NCBI RefSeq assembly: GCF_902859625.1
Contig: NZ_CADIJX010000001.1
Coordinates: 1,488,001-1,552,000 of the forward strand
Direction: 5' to 3'
Length of the DNA: 64,000 bases
Source of the DNA: Achromobacter pestifer
Lineage (GTDB): Bacteria > Pseudomonadota > Gammaproteobacteria > Burkholderiales > Burkholderiaceae_B
How positions within the stretch are numbered: the first letter of the stretch is position 1; every line of letters starts with the position of its first letter. Shown here one piece after another: positions 41,731 through 54,306 of this stretch. A model generated the notes under the pieces. The model was not told where the DNA came from. It was given only the letters and a program-made list of their open reading frames with translations, and made no database searches. The position numbers and the translations under genes are program-made.

Positions 41731-42765
41731 ATGTCCCGGACGCCGCAGGCGATGAACCGCTTTTCCTTCAGCACGACGGAAAACTATCCCGAGTGGAGCC
41801 TGCTGCTGACCTGGGTGGCGGTGGTGGAGGCCGCATCCGTGTCCGGTGCGGCACGCTTGCTGGGGTTGTCCCAGGCGGCGGTATCGCAACGGATCAAGCA
41901 GCTGGAGGCCGCCATGTCGACCGAACTGCTGGACCGCAGCACGCGGCCGGCACGGCCGACACCGGCGGGCGAGCTGCTGTTCGACCATGCCGCGCGCCTG
42001 CTGGCCCAAGCGGGCGACATGACGGAAAGCGTGCGCAACCTGAGCCGGGCCAAACGCAACATCGTCCGTTTCGGCTGCGTGGATTCCTTTGCGGGCACCT
42101 TGGGGCCCACGCTGATCCACGGCTTGTCGGGCGCATCTCGCCAGATCCGGCTGTGGTCGGGCATCACGCCCGTGCTGGACAAGCAGCTGGAAGACCGGCA
42201 ACTGGACCTGGTGGTCACGACCAGCGCCGTGGCCGGCAAGCCCACCATCAAGAAGTACAGCCTGTTCAGCGAACCCTATGTGCTGATCGTGCCGCGCACG
42301 ATGGACATGGACAAGATCGGCACGCTGAAGGACTTGGGCAAGCGCACGCAATTCATCCGCTACAGCGCGCGGTCATTCATCGGCGCCGAGATCGACCGTC
42401 TGATCGAATCGCACGACGTGATGATCGAACGCACCTTTGAATTCGACAATACCGATCCGCTGCTCAGCCTGGTCACGGCGGGCATCGGCTTTGCGATCAG
42501 CACGCCGCTATGCATCTGGCAGTCGCGCCATTTCGTGGATCAGTTGCGCGTGCTGCCCCTGGCGCCCTACCTGGGCGTGGCCCGCAGCGACGACCCCAGC
42601 CTGTCACGCACGCTGTACCTGGCGGCACGCCAGCAGGAAGTGGGCAAGCTGCCCACCGAGGCGCGGGACGTGATCCTGATGGCGGTGGAACGCCTGATCC
42701 AGAAAGACATCGCCCCGGCCCTGGGCTTGCCGCCTGCCACGCTATGGCGCAGCATGCGGCGTTGA
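41731..42765 (+). CDS. LysR-family regulator paired with hutG
   Basis: A 344-residue LTTR. The winged helix is at WVAVVEAASVSGAARLLGL followed by SQAAVSQRIKQLEAAM; the effector-binding domain starts at about residue 110 (IVRFGCVDSFAGTLG). Starts at ATG 41731 or ATG 41752 are both possible. It begins 15 bases after hutG on the same strand, so the two are probably cotranscribed. This differs from the HutC (GntR-type) repressor that controls hut genes in many bacteria. It ends seven bases before the convergent etfA stop. Confidence 0.88.
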   Translation: MSRTPQAMNRFSFSTTENYPEWSLLLTWVAVVEAASVSGAARLLGLSQAAVSQRIKQLEAAMSTELLDRSTRPARPTPAGELLFDHAARLLAQAGDMTESVRNLSRAKRNIVRFGCVDSFAGTLGPTLIHGLSGASRQIRLWSGITPVLDKQLEDRQLDLVVTTSAVAGKPTIKKYSLFSEPYVLIVPRTMDMDKIGTLKDLGKRTQFIRYSARSFIGAEIDRLIESHDVMIERTFEFDNTDPLLSLVTAGIGFAISTPLCIWQSRHFVDQLRVLPLAPYLGVARSDDPSLSRTLYLAARQQEVGKLPTEARDVILMAVERLIQKDIAPALGLPPATLWRSMRR

Positions 42766-42772
42766 CGCGCGC

Positions 42773-43702
42773 CTATAGCGATGCCGTCAAGGCGGGCACC
42801 GCTTCAAACAGATCGCCCACCAGACCGTAATCCGCCACGCCGAAGATCGGCGCGTCGCCGTCCTTATTGATGGCCACGATGGTCTTGGAATCTTTCATGC
42901 CGGCCAGATGCTGGATCGCGCCCGAGATGCCCACCGCCACGTACAGTTCTGGCGCCACGATCTTTCCGGTCTGCCCCACTTGCCAGTCGTTGGGTGCGTA
43001 GCCCGCATCCACCGCAGCGCGCGACGCCCCCAGGGCCGCGCCCAGCTTTTCCGCCAAGGGCTCCAGCAGCTTGAAATTGTCCGCGCTGCCCAAGCCGCGT
43101 CCGCCTGACACCACCACGCGCGCCCCGCCCAATTCGGGGCGTTCCGACACCACGATGTCGCGCTGCTTGAAGCGCGCCAATCCCATGTCGGCCACGGCAG
43201 CCACGGCCTCGACCTGTGCGCTGCCGCCCTCGGCGGACACCGCGTCAAATGCCGTCGGACGAATGGTCGCCACGACCACCGGGTAGGCGGTCTTGACCGT
43301 CGCGATGGCGTTGCCCGCGTAAATCGGACGCTTGTACGTGTCTGGGGCCACCACTTCGATCACGTCCGACACCTGCGCCACATCCAACAAGGCGGCGATG
43401 CGCGGGGCCACGCTCTTGCCCTGCGTGGTGGCGGCCAGGAATACATGGGTATAGGCGCCCGCCACCGTCACCGCCTGCGCGGCCAGGTTCTCGGCCAGGC
43501 CGTCCCCCAGATGCGGCGCATCGGCCAGCAGCACTTTTTCGACGCCTGCGACGGCGGCCGCAGCGTCCGCGACGGCGCGGGCACCGGCCCCCGCCACCAG
43601 CACATGGATCGGCATGCCCAGCTTGCCGGCAGCGGCAATGGCGTTGCGCGTGGCGCCGGCCAGCGCACGGTTGTCGTGTTCCGCAATAACAAGGACCGTC
43701 AT
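42773..43702 (-). CDS. etfA: Electron transfer flavoprotein subunit alpha
   Basis: A 309-residue soluble subunit that binds FAD and shuttles electrons from dehydrogenases to the quinone pool by ETF:ubiquinone oxidoreductase. The N-terminal half has the HUP-type fold ([18 protein letters not shown]). The C-terminal FAD domain has [34 protein letters not shown] and [17 protein letters not shown]. The start overlaps the etfB stop by one base (TGATG). It is the standard etfBA order, convergent with the LysR gene at the other end. Confidence 0.97.
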   Translation of the reverse strand: MTVLVIAEHDNRALAGATRNAIAAAGKLGMPIHVLVAGAGARAVADAAAAVAGVEKVLLADAPHLGDGLAENLAAQAVTVAGAYTHVFLAATTQGKSVAPRIAALLDVAQVSDVIEVVAPDTYKRPIYAGNAIATVKTAYPVVVATIRPTAFDAVSAEGGSAQVEAVAAVADMGLARFKQRDIVVSERPELGGARVVVSGGRGLGSADNFKLLEPLAEKLGAALGASRAAVDAGYAPNDWQVGQTGKIVAPELYVAVGISGAIQHLAGMKDSKTIVAINKDGDAPIFGVADYGLVGDLFEAVPALTASL

Positions 43703-44451
43703 CAGATCACCTTGGCTTCGTTTTTCAGTTTGTCGACCAGCGCGGCCACATCGGCCACCTGGATGCCAGGGGCGCGCGCCGTGGGGGATTCCACGCGCAA
43801 CGTCTCCAGGCGCGATACCGGATCCACGCCCAGCGTCTCGGGCGTCAGGATGTCCACCGGCTTCTTCTTGGCCTTCATGATGTTGGGCAGCGTGACGTAG
43901 CGCGGCTCGTTCAGCCGAAGATCGGCGGTGACAATGGCAGGCAAGGTCAGCTCCAGCACTTCCAGGCCGCCGTCCACCTCGCGGGTGATGCGCGCCGTGC
44001 CGTTGTCGATCTCGATGGCGCTGGCGTTGGTGGCTTGTGGCCAGCCCAGCAAGGCGGCAAGCATCTGCCCGGTCTGGCAGGCGTCATCGTCGATCGCCTG
44101 CTTGCCCAGGATCACCAGCGCGGGCTGCTCATGTCGCACCACGGCAGACAGCAGCTTGGCGACGGCCAGCGGTTGCAACACGGCGTCGGTCTGCACCAGC
44201 ACGCCCCGGTCGGCGCCAATCGCCAGCGCCGTGCGCAGTGTTTCCTGCGACGGCGCCGTGCCGCACGACACGGCGACCACTTCTGCCGCCACGCCCTGCT
44301 CTTTCATGCGCACCGCTGCCTCGACGGCGATTTCATCGAACGGGTTCATCGACATTTTGACGTTGCCGATGTCCACGCCGCTCTGGTCGGCCTTGACGCG
44401 CACGTTGACGTTGTAGTCAACCACGCGCTTGACCGCGGCTATTACCTTCAT
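43702..44451 (-). CDS. etfB: Electron transfer flavoprotein subunit beta
   Basis: A 249-residue partner of EtfA, binding AMP. The start [15 protein letters not shown] is canonical. [17 protein letters not shown] is the family motif, and [18 protein letters not shown] is the AMP site. [21 protein letters not shown] near the C-terminus is the docking/recognition loop for partner dehydrogenases, with the conserved leucine. It is transcribed ahead of etfA with a one-base overlap. It may serve beta-oxidation and possibly nearby flavoprotein dehydrogenases. Confidence 0.97.
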   Translation of the reverse strand: MKVIAAVKRVVDYNVNVRVKADQSGVDIGNVKMSMNPFDEIAVEAAVRMKEQGVAAEVVAVSCGTAPSQETLRTALAIGADRGVLVQTDAVLQPLAVAKLLSAVVRHEQPALVILGKQAIDDDACQTGQMLAALLGWPQATNASAIEIDNGTARITREVDGGLEVLELTLPAIVTADLRLNEPRYVTLPNIMKAKKKPVDILTPETLGVDPVSRLETLRVESPTARAPGIQVADVAALVDKLKNEAKVI

Positions 44452-44527
44452 GCGAACACTCCTGGATCAAGGAATCAATGCGCCCCCGCGCCTGCGAAAC
44501 GCGCGACGGGCAGGGAAAAGAAGGGGA

Positions 44528-45052
44528 TCAGGCGGCACGGCACGCGGCCACCTGCAAATCCAGCAGTACGGCATCGACTCCGTCCTGGCGCGGCGGGCCG
44601 GCGTGGACGTCAACGGTCCAATGGAACTGCTGGAGCGCTTCGGCTCCATCCGCCAACCGCCCGGCGATCACGGCGATCTGCGTCAACCCCACGCAAGACA
44701 CCGTGACCCGGGCCGCATCGCGCCGCACGAACACGTTCAACACTTGCACGGGCTCGCCCAGCAAGCGGGATTGGAAGGCGATGTCACCGGGGAAAGTCGT
44801 GGCCACGCCAGGCAGCAGGACAACCTCCATGCCCGCCCCGTGCAACGCCACGCCTTGCCCCGTCAGCACGACCGATACGCGGTCATAGCCGGGAAAGCGC
44901 GAATACGGGCCGTCGCGGGCGATGTCCGCGATGCTGACGCGCCAGCGCGCGGCCGCTGCATCAGCATCCCTTGCCACTGTCCGGGTGACGCCGCCGCCGT
45001 TCTTCCACGGTTCGGCTGGCAACGCCTGCCAATCCGCCAGAGTCAGATGCAT
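44528..45052 (-). CDS. hutD: HutD/Ves-family protein
   Basis: A 174-residue cupin-like HutD protein. The N-terminal block EPWKNGGGVTRTVA is the family signature, followed by WRVSIADIARDGPYSRFPGYDR and LLPGVATTFPGDIAFQSRLL. HutD has been proposed to act as a regulator or governor limiting histidine-degradation flux by binding formylglutamate; the evidence is from fluorescent pseudomonads. The start at 45052 lies four bases from the upstream flavoprotein gene, implying an operon with it rather than with hut genes. It may have a different ligand here. Confidence 0.87.
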   Translation of the reverse strand: MHLTLADWQALPAEPWKNGGGVTRTVARDADAAAARWRVSIADIARDGPYSRFPGYDRVSVVLTGQGVALHGAGMEVVLLPGVATTFPGDIAFQSRLLGEPVQVLNVFVRRDAARVTVSCVGLTQIAVIAGRLADGAEALQQFHWTVDVHAGPPRQDGVDAVLLDLQVAACRAA

Positions 45053-45056
45053 CGGA

Positions 45057-46244
45057 TCACGAGACGGCGCCAAGGCCGTACTTGCCGGTGAGCAACGCGC
45101 CGCTTTCAAAGCGACCGATGTCGTAGGGCTTGAGCGAGACGTCGGTCGGCAGCCCCAGCGCTTCCTGGGCCAGCACTCGGCCGACCGTCGGCGACAACTT
45201 GAAGCCATGGCCCGAAAAGCCGAAGCCCACGATCAACCCCTGCACGCCAGGCACACGGCCCAGCACGGGGTTCCAGTCGGGCGTCACGTCGTACACGCCG
45301 GTCCAGGACGACGCCAAGCCGGCCGTCTCATAGGCGGGAAAGCGCGCAGCCACCTGTTCGCCCACTTCCACCACGTAGTCCAGTGGGATGTCGCCCTGCT
45401 CGGCATCGCTCTTTTGCAGGGCTTCGCCCACGATGCCTTCGCTCACCAGCATCTGGTTGCCGCCATAACTGCGGCAATACAGCATGCCCGGCGAAGCCAG
45501 GTCTTTGTAGACGGGCATGGCATATGTGTAGGGCGCGGCCTCGCATTCCAGCGCCAGCACGGCATGGCGCTCGGGCACGACGGGCATTGCCACGCCGGTC
45601 CAGGCCGCCAGTTCCGATGTCCAGATGTTCTGGGTGCTGATCACCAGCGGGCTGGCGTAATCGCCTTCGGACGTGGACACGCCCACCACGCGGCCATTTT
45701 CAACCAGCAGTTTCTTGACGTCGACGTTTTCGCGGATGGTCACGCCACGCCGGCGCGCGCCGCGCGCAAAGCTGGTGGCCACCAGATAGGCGTCGGCAAA
45801 ACCGGCGTCCGGTTCAAAGCCGATCAGCGCGGCATCGTCGAACGACGCGATGGGCAGCAGCTCGCGCGCCTGGGCGGCATTCAGCAGTTCCAGCGCAATG
45901 CCTTGCGCCCGTTGTTGGTCCAGCGCGCTGCGCAAGGGTTCCAGCTTGTCGTTGTCGGCTGCGCTGATCAGGTAGCCGCACTTGACCAGGCCACAAGAGG
46001 CCTCGTCGTCACCCACGTAGCTGGCAAAGTTGTTGAAGACATTCCAGGACCGCTGGGCCAGCTCCACGTTCTCGCGCACCGAATAATGCGTGCGCAAGAT
46101 TCCGGAAGACTGCGAAGTCGTGCCCGCGCCGATCGTGGCGCGGTCCAGCACCAGCACGCGCTTGGCGCCCAGCTCAGCCAGGTGGAAAGCCACGGAACTG
46201 CCGATCACGCCGGCACCAATCACGATCACGTCAAAACTTTTCAC
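45057..46244 (-). CDS. FAD-dependent DAO-family oxidoreductase (sarcosine-oxidase-beta-like)
   Basis: A 395-residue flavoprotein. The start is GTG 46244 (KSFDVIVIGAGVIGSSVAFHL), with GGAG upstream; a longer frame upstream runs through a promoter region without similarity. It contains GAGTTSQSSGILRTHYSV, a flavin-contact motif of DAO dehydrogenases. The C-terminal block GFGFSGHGFKLSPTVGRVLA is near that of sarcosine oxidase beta and dimethylglycine oxidase. It is divergent from an NMT1/Tau-type ABC importer and followed by hutD. An N-methyl-amino acid or similar imine-forming substrate is plausible; not resolved. Confidence 0.88.
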   Translation of the reverse strand: MKSFDVIVIGAGVIGSSVAFHLAELGAKRVLVLDRATIGAGTTSQSSGILRTHYSVRENVELAQRSWNVFNNFASYVGDDEASCGLVKCGYLISAADNDKLEPLRSALDQQRAQGIALELLNAAQARELLPIASFDDAALIGFEPDAGFADAYLVATSFARGARRRGVTIRENVDVKKLLVENGRVVGVSTSEGDYASPLVISTQNIWTSELAAWTGVAMPVVPERHAVLALECEAAPYTYAMPVYKDLASPGMLYCRSYGGNQMLVSEGIVGEALQKSDAEQGDIPLDYVVEVGEQVAARFPAYETAGLASSWTGVYDVTPDWNPVLGRVPGVQGLIVGFGFSGHGFKLSPTVGRVLAQEALGLPTDVSLKPYDIGRFESGALLTGKYGLGAVS

Positions 46245-46509
46245 GAGCAAGGCTCCAAGGACAAGTGCCGCGAGTGTGAGCCTGCCCTTTCCAGACCACC
46301 GCAATATAAGCGCCGCGAATACTGAATAAAGCCGCCGCTGAAAATCCGTCGTCCGCGATGGATTGCTTAAGCGTGACGAATGTTGACCATCGCCGCTTCT
46401 TATATTCACGCCGTCACGCGGCGGCCGGGCGACAGTCTGGCTTGCCGCACCCCAGAGTGCCGGCGACATGACATCTATCAGTCAATCTACATTCAAGTAG
46501 GGGAAAAAT

Positions 46510-47508
46510 ATGAACATGACTCGCCGCGCCATGCTGGTGCGCTCCGCAGCCCTTGCGGGCGCCAGCGCCCTGGGGTTTCCCATGATCGGCCGCGCCGCCA
46601 CGGCGTCCTACACCTATGGCGGCTCTGCCTGGCTAGGCCATTATTCGGCCTATATCGCCATGAAGACGGGGCTGTTCGCCAAACAGGGCCTGGACATCAA
46701 GTGGCAGAGCTTCGCCACGTCGTCCGACCGCATGAGCGCCGTGATGGCCGGCAATATCGATCTGGCCGGCACCGGCGTGGTGTCGTCACTGGCCCTGATG
46801 GCGGCGGGTGCGCGCCAGTTCCAGGTGATCGCCACGCCCAACAACTTCGGCCGCGCCGAAGGCGTGCTGGTGCGCGAAGACGTCAAGTCGGTCGCCGACC
46901 TCAAGGGCAAGAAAATCGGCGTGACCTATGCGTCCAGCGCCCATGTGCTGCTGCTGGACGTGCTGCGCCAGGCTGGCCTGGACCCCGACCGCGACGTATC
47001 CATCATCAATCTGCCGGCCACCAACCTGCTGTCCGCCTACCAGGGCAAGCAGGTCGACGCGGCGGTCGCCTGGACGCCGGCATTCGACCGCATCAAGGCC
47101 GTGCCGGGCACGCACGTGCTGCTGGACGACACGGCGTTCTCGCTCTACAAGCAGTACGCCATCACCCCCGGGCCGGACGTGCTGCTGACGCACGCCAAGC
47201 TGGGCCGCGAGAACCCGGAAGCCGTGAAGCAATTCCTGCGCGCCGTCTTCCAGGCCAACGCCATGCTGACGGAGCAACCCGAGGAAGCTGCCGGGGTGCT
47301 GCTGGAACTGACCGGCTTGTCGAAGGACGAACAACTGGCCGTCATCAAGCAGACGCAGTGGTATTCCGCCGCGGACCAGAAGGCGTTGATGGTGGACCCG
47401 GGCAACTTCGTCGCGGGCATGCAGCAATTGGCCGAAATGCTCGTGTCGCTCAAGCAGATCGACAAGGCTCCCCAGGTCAAGGACTGGGTCCAGGCCAAGT
47501 ACCTGTAA
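46510..47508 (+). CDS. NMT1/Tau-type ABC transporter substrate-binding protein
   Basis: A 332-residue periplasmic binding protein. The first 30 residues contain TRRAMLVRSAALAGASALG, a twin-arginine-like start followed by a hydrophobic stretch and AA before the mature part. The mature domain is the SsuA/THI5-like class: GHYSAYIAMKTGLFAKQGL, MSAVMAGNIDLAGTGVVSSL and DLKGKKIGVTYASSAHVLLL. These typically bind sulfonates, taurine, nitrate or pyrimidine precursors. GGGGAAAAAT precedes the ATG at 46510. It leads an SBP-permease-ATPase operon. Confidence 0.9.
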   Translation: MNMTRRAMLVRSAALAGASALGFPMIGRAATASYTYGGSAWLGHYSAYIAMKTGLFAKQGLDIKWQSFATSSDRMSAVMAGNIDLAGTGVVSSLALMAAGARQFQVIATPNNFGRAEGVLVREDVKSVADLKGKKIGVTYASSAHVLLLDVLRQAGLDPDRDVSIINLPATNLLSAYQGKQVDAAVAWTPAFDRIKAVPGTHVLLDDTAFSLYKQYAITPGPDVLLTHAKLGRENPEAVKQFLRAVFQANAMLTEQPEEAAGVLLELTGLSKDEQLAVIKQTQWYSAADQKALMVDPGNFVAGMQQLAEMLVSLKQIDKAPQVKDWVQAKYL

Positions 47509-47526
47509 GCACGGAACCGTTCGTCC

Positions 47527-48297
47527 ATGTCCAAGCGTTCGTCTTCAAGGGAAACACGGCTGATCTGGGTCAGCGTGTTGTCGCTTCTGAGTTTTCTGTT
47601 GCTGTGGGAAGGCCTGTGCCGCGCTGGCGCGGTCGATCCCATCTTCCTGCCCGCGCCGTCCCAGGTCCTGGCGCGGGCGCTATCGCTGTCTGACCAGGGC
47701 ACGCTGTTCTACAACGTGCTGGCCTCCACGCGCCGCGTGATGGTGGGCTTTCTGGCGGCGGTTGCCGTGGCCATTCCGCTGGGCATCCTGCTGGGCACCT
47801 CCAAGGTGGCGCGGGCGGTGTTCGACCCCATCATTTCCTTCCTGCGCCCGCTGCCATCCATGAGCTGGATACCGCTGTCGCTGCTGTGGTTCGGCATCAC
47901 CGAAACGCAGAAGTACAGCATTGTGTTCATGGGGTCGTTCGTGCCGGCGCTGCTGTATGTGATGGAAGCGTCGCGCAGCATCGACCCGGTGCTGGTGCGG
48001 GCGGCACGCAATCTGGGCGCCAACCGCTGGCAGGTCATGCGCGAGGTGCTGTTCCCTGGCTGCCTGCCGCAGATCCTGTCAGGCATGAAGATCATCCTGG
48101 GCCTGTCCTGGACCTGTGTGATTTCAGCCGAGCTGGTGGCGTCCAAGGAAGGCCTGGGTTTCATGATCATGAACGGCAAGGAATTCTTCCAGACCGACAC
48201 CGTGGTGCTGGGCATGGTCCTGATCAGCTTCACCGTGTTGGTGACCGATCTGTGTTTGCGGCTTCTTGAACGATGGGTGCTGGCATGGCAACGATGA
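47527..48297 (+). CDS. ABC transporter permease (TauC/SsuC type)
   Basis: A 256-residue inner-membrane permease with six predicted helices. FDPIISFLRPLPSMSWIPLSLLWFG (shown in part) and the EAA coupling loop VRAARNLGANRWQVMREVLFPG are characteristic of the BPD_transp_1 TauC/SsuC class. It starts 18 bases after the binding-protein gene, and its end overlaps the ATPase gene start by 25 bases. It is the channel of the importer. Confidence 0.92.
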   Translation: MSKRSSSRETRLIWVSVLSLLSFLLLWEGLCRAGAVDPIFLPAPSQVLARALSLSDQGTLFYNVLASTRRVMVGFLAAVAVAIPLGILLGTSKVARAVFDPIISFLRPLPSMSWIPLSLLWFGITETQKYSIVFMGSFVPALLYVMEASRSIDPVLVRAARNLGANRWQVMREVLFPGCLPQILSGMKIILGLSWTCVISAELVASKEGLGFMIMNGKEFFQTDTVVLGMVLISFTVLVTDLCLRLLERWVLAWQR

Positions 48298-49073
48298 ACG
48301 ATACGATGATCCAGTTGTCCGGCGTGTCGAAAAGCTATGGCGACGTTGCCGTGCTGGACCGCGTGGACCTGGAGGTCAAGCGCGGCGAATTCCTGGTGCT
48401 GCTGGGCGCGTCCGGCTGCGGCAAGTCCACGTTGCTGAACCTGATGGCGGGCTTCATCACGCCCAATACCGGCACCATCGCCATCAACGGCCGCACCGTC
48501 ACCGACGTGACGGCAGCCTGCGGCATGGTGTTCCAGCAGTACGCATTGTTTCCCTGGCGCACGGTGCAGGAAAACGTGGAATTCGGCTTGAAGATGCGCG
48601 GCATGTCCAAGCAGGAACGCGCGCCCATCGCCCGCAAGTACATCGAGATGGTGGGCTTGAAGGCGGCGGCCGAAAAGTACCCGCATGCGTTGTCGGGCGG
48701 CATGAAGCAGCGGGTGTCGATTGCGCGCGTGCTGGCCAATGATCCGGACGTGATGTTGTTCGACGAACCCTTTGCCGCGCTGGACGCCATGACGCGCCAG
48801 GTGTTGCAGGACCAGTTGCTGTCGATCTACGAGCAAAGCGGCAAGACGATCGTCTTCATCACGCACTCGATCGACGAAGCCCTGACCTTGTCCACGCGCA
48901 TGGCCGTGATGGGTTCCAAGCCCGGCCGCATCGTGCAAGACATCCACAACGACCTGCCGCATCCACGCAGCGCGGACGTGCAGCTGTCACCGCGTTTTGT
49001 GGAGCTGAAGCGGTCCATCTGGGAGCGTGTGCAGGAAGAAGTCACGCGCAGCATGGAACTGGCAAGCGAATAG
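48273..49073 (+). CDS. ABC transporter ATPase (TauB/SsuB type)
   Basis: A 266-residue ATPase. Walker A is LLGASGCGKSTLLN, the Q-loop CGMVFQQYALFPWR, the signature ALSGGMKQRVSIARVL, Walker B VMLFDEPFAALDAMTR, and the H-loop VFITHSIDEAL. These fit the TauB/SsuB importer ATPases. The start could be 48273, 48285 or 48294, all ATG and in frame; all but the last overlap the permease end clearly. It is the last gene of the importer operon, and converges with the DUF4952-like gene two bases beyond its stop. Confidence 0.92.
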   Translation: MGAGMATMNDTMIQLSGVSKSYGDVAVLDRVDLEVKRGEFLVLLGASGCGKSTLLNLMAGFITPNTGTIAINGRTVTDVTAACGMVFQQYALFPWRTVQENVEFGLKMRGMSKQERAPIARKYIEMVGLKAAAEKYPHALSGGMKQRVSIARVLANDPDVMLFDEPFAALDAMTRQVLQDQLLSIYEQSGKTIVFITHSIDEALTLSTRMAVMGSKPGRIVQDIHNDLPHPRSADVQLSPRFVELKRSIWERVQEEVTRSMELASE

Positions 49074-49075
49074 GA

Positions 49076-49630
49076 TTACGGGCTCTTGCGTATCACGCCA
49101 ACCGTGATGTCGAAGCTGGGAATCTTGTGCCATTGGTCGCGTGGATAGCTTGGCGTCTCCACGCCCATCCCGATCTCGTAGGCCACGCCGTCCGGCCCAC
49201 CCTTCCAGAAAAAGGGCTTGCCGCTGCTCCATCCGCAACAGACGAATGTCAGTGGGGGCATGCCGAACGCCTGGCCCAGATAGGCTTCCATCGCCACGGC
49301 GTCGGCACCGCTGACGCGGTAGCGGGCATCCATGGGTTGGATGTAGGAATCATCGTCCTGCTCGCAGCCCAGGTATTGAACATAGTCCGGTTTCTTGCCC
49401 AGGGTCTGAAGGAAATCCTGGCATGGCGTATCAGGGCGGGCCAGGCCAGCGGCGCGGCCATGCGCTTGCCAGTCGGCCAGGGATTGGGCTGGGGTCTGTG
49501 CTGGGGTCTGGGCTGGGGTCTGGGCTGGGGATTGGGCCGGGCTCAACGCCTCTGCGCGTGCCGTGCCCGCCAACACCAAAAGATACCAGGGCAGCAGCAC
49601 CGCGCTGCCCAAGCGCGACATCAGATTCAT
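49076..49630 (-). CDS. Secreted protein with Pro-Ala-Gln repeats (DUF4952-like)
   Basis: A 184-residue exported protein. Residues 1-26 are a signal peptide (AVLLPWYLLVLAGTARA). A low-complexity linker PAQSPAQTPAQTPAQTPAQ follows at about residues 31-49, encoded by five 12-base tandem DNA repeats. The C-terminal domain carries DTPCQDFLQTLGKKPDYVQYLGC and GMPPLTFVCCGWSSGKPFFW, with several cysteines, resembling the DUF4952 family. Function is unknown. The start ATG at 49630 overlaps the LysR stop by four bases, an unusual coupling of a regulator to a secreted protein. The repeat number could vary between strains. Confidence 0.7.
   Translation of the reverse strand: MNLMSRLGSAVLLPWYLLVLAGTARAEALSPAQSPAQTPAQTPAQTPAQSLADWQAHGRAAGLARPDTPCQDFLQTLGKKPDYVQYLGCEQDDDSYIQPMDARYRVSGADAVAMEAYLGQAFGMPPLTFVCCGWSSGKPFFWKGGPDGVAYEIGMGVETPSYPRDQWHKIPSFDITVGVIRKSP
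49481..49540 (-). repeat. Five 12-base tandem repeats encoding (S/T)PAQ units
   Basis: Units on the plus strand are GGATTGGGCTGG, GGTCTGTGCTGG, GGTCTGGGCTGG twice, and GGATTGGGCCGG. Because 12 is divisible by three, copy-number change keeps the reading frame, lengthening or shortening the linker of the secreted protein. Confidence 0.9.
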
Positions 49631-50592
49631 GGCTGACTCGATTGTTGCTGCCACGGGCCCGTGCTGCGCCCTTCTTCGGCCAGGAATTCCACCAGCGTCG
49701 GCAGGGAAGCATCCATGGGCCGGTTGGCGTGGATGCGCATGACGTAGCCCCACGATCCCGGCATCCGCAACTGCGGCATCAACGCCACCAGCCGTCCGCT
49801 GGCCAGGTCTTCATCGATCAAGGGCGCCCGGCCCAACGCAATGCCGACGCCGGCCGCCGCCGCGGCCACGACGGTGCTTAGTCCGCTCAGCACCATGGGC
49901 TCTTGCCCGTCCGATTCGGCCAGGCCCAGCCGTGGGCGCCAGGTCCGCCAATCGGTCTCGGGGCTATCGATGTGCTTTTCCTCCAGCCAGCGATGGCGCA
50001 GGAACACACGCGGGTCGCCACGATCCGCCTCGGCGATCAGCGTGGGGCTGCACACGGGCACGACGGTTTCGGTCATCAGGGGAATGTCGCCATGCGCGGC
50101 CAGGTGCGGCCCGTGCGCGCGCACATGCAGAAAGGCCAGATCAATGTCCTGACTCTTCCAGGCGGGGTCTTGGCTGGCATGCAGGTACACCTGCACGCCA
50201 ATGTCGGGATGCAGTTCGATGAAGCGGCCGATGCGCGGCGCCAGCCACAAAGCGGCCAGCGACGGATTGGCCGACACGTTCAGTGTGTAGCGCCGGCGGC
50301 CGCGTGCCGTGGCCCTTGCATGGCGGCAGGCGGTCTCCAAAAGGGTCAAGGCCTGTTGTACGGAAGCCAGCAAATCCGCCCCCGCTTCGGTGGTTTCGGC
50401 GCGGCGCACGGTGCCGCCGCGCCGCAGCAGCGAAACCCCCAGGTCGGTTTCCAGCGCGCGCAGCTGATGGCTCACGGCGCTCTTGGTCACGTGTAATTCC
50501 ACGGCGGCGCGGCTCAGGCTGCCCAACCGGGCAACGGCTTCAAAGGCACGCAAGGCGGCCAGCGGTGGTGTATGGTTGGGGAGATCGGCCAT
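49627..50592 (-). CDS. LysR-family regulator (GcvA-like)
   Basis: A 321-residue LTTR. The N-terminus PPLAALRAFEAVARLGSLSRAA with HVTKSAVSHQLRALE is the GcvA-type DNA-binding start. The effector domain spans about 95-300 (RYTLNVSANPSLAALWLAPR, then GVGIALGRAPLIDEDLASG). The start ATG at 50592 lies inside a perfect 11-5-11 palindrome that also spans upstream bases, suggesting autorepression at its own start codon. It diverges from a fused ABC exporter gene and is translationally coupled to a secreted protein at its 3' end. Its target genes are unknown. Confidence 0.9.
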   Translation of the reverse strand: MADLPNHTPPLAALRAFEAVARLGSLSRAAVELHVTKSAVSHQLRALETDLGVSLLRRGGTVRRAETTEAGADLLASVQQALTLLETACRHARATARGRRRYTLNVSANPSLAALWLAPRIGRFIELHPDIGVQVYLHASQDPAWKSQDIDLAFLHVRAHGPHLAAHGDIPLMTETVVPVCSPTLIAEADRGDPRVFLRHRWLEEKHIDSPETDWRTWRPRLGLAESDGQEPMVLSGLSTVVAAAAAGVGIALGRAPLIDEDLASGRLVALMPQLRMPGSWGYVMRIHANRPMDASLPTLVEFLAEEGRSTGPWQQQSSQP

Positions 50593-50616
50593 GGGTTGAG
50601 TTTATCTCAACCCATG
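50590..50616. promoter_or_regulatory. Perfect palindrome spanning the LysR start codon
   Basis: CATGGGTTGAG-N5-CTCAACCCATG, 11 perfect pairs. The left arm contains the LysR start codon. It lies 70 bases before the divergent ABC exporter start. It may be an operator for the LysR protein, or a 5'-end hairpin in its mRNA. Confidence 0.6.
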
Positions 50617-50685
50617 ATTGAAAAACTATCGCTTTCGTAGGGCGTGCGGATCAGTGACCATGCAAGTTCTGGATGGAGCATTGAT

Positions 50686-54277
<3,592 letters not shown>

Positions 54278-54306
<29 letters not shown>

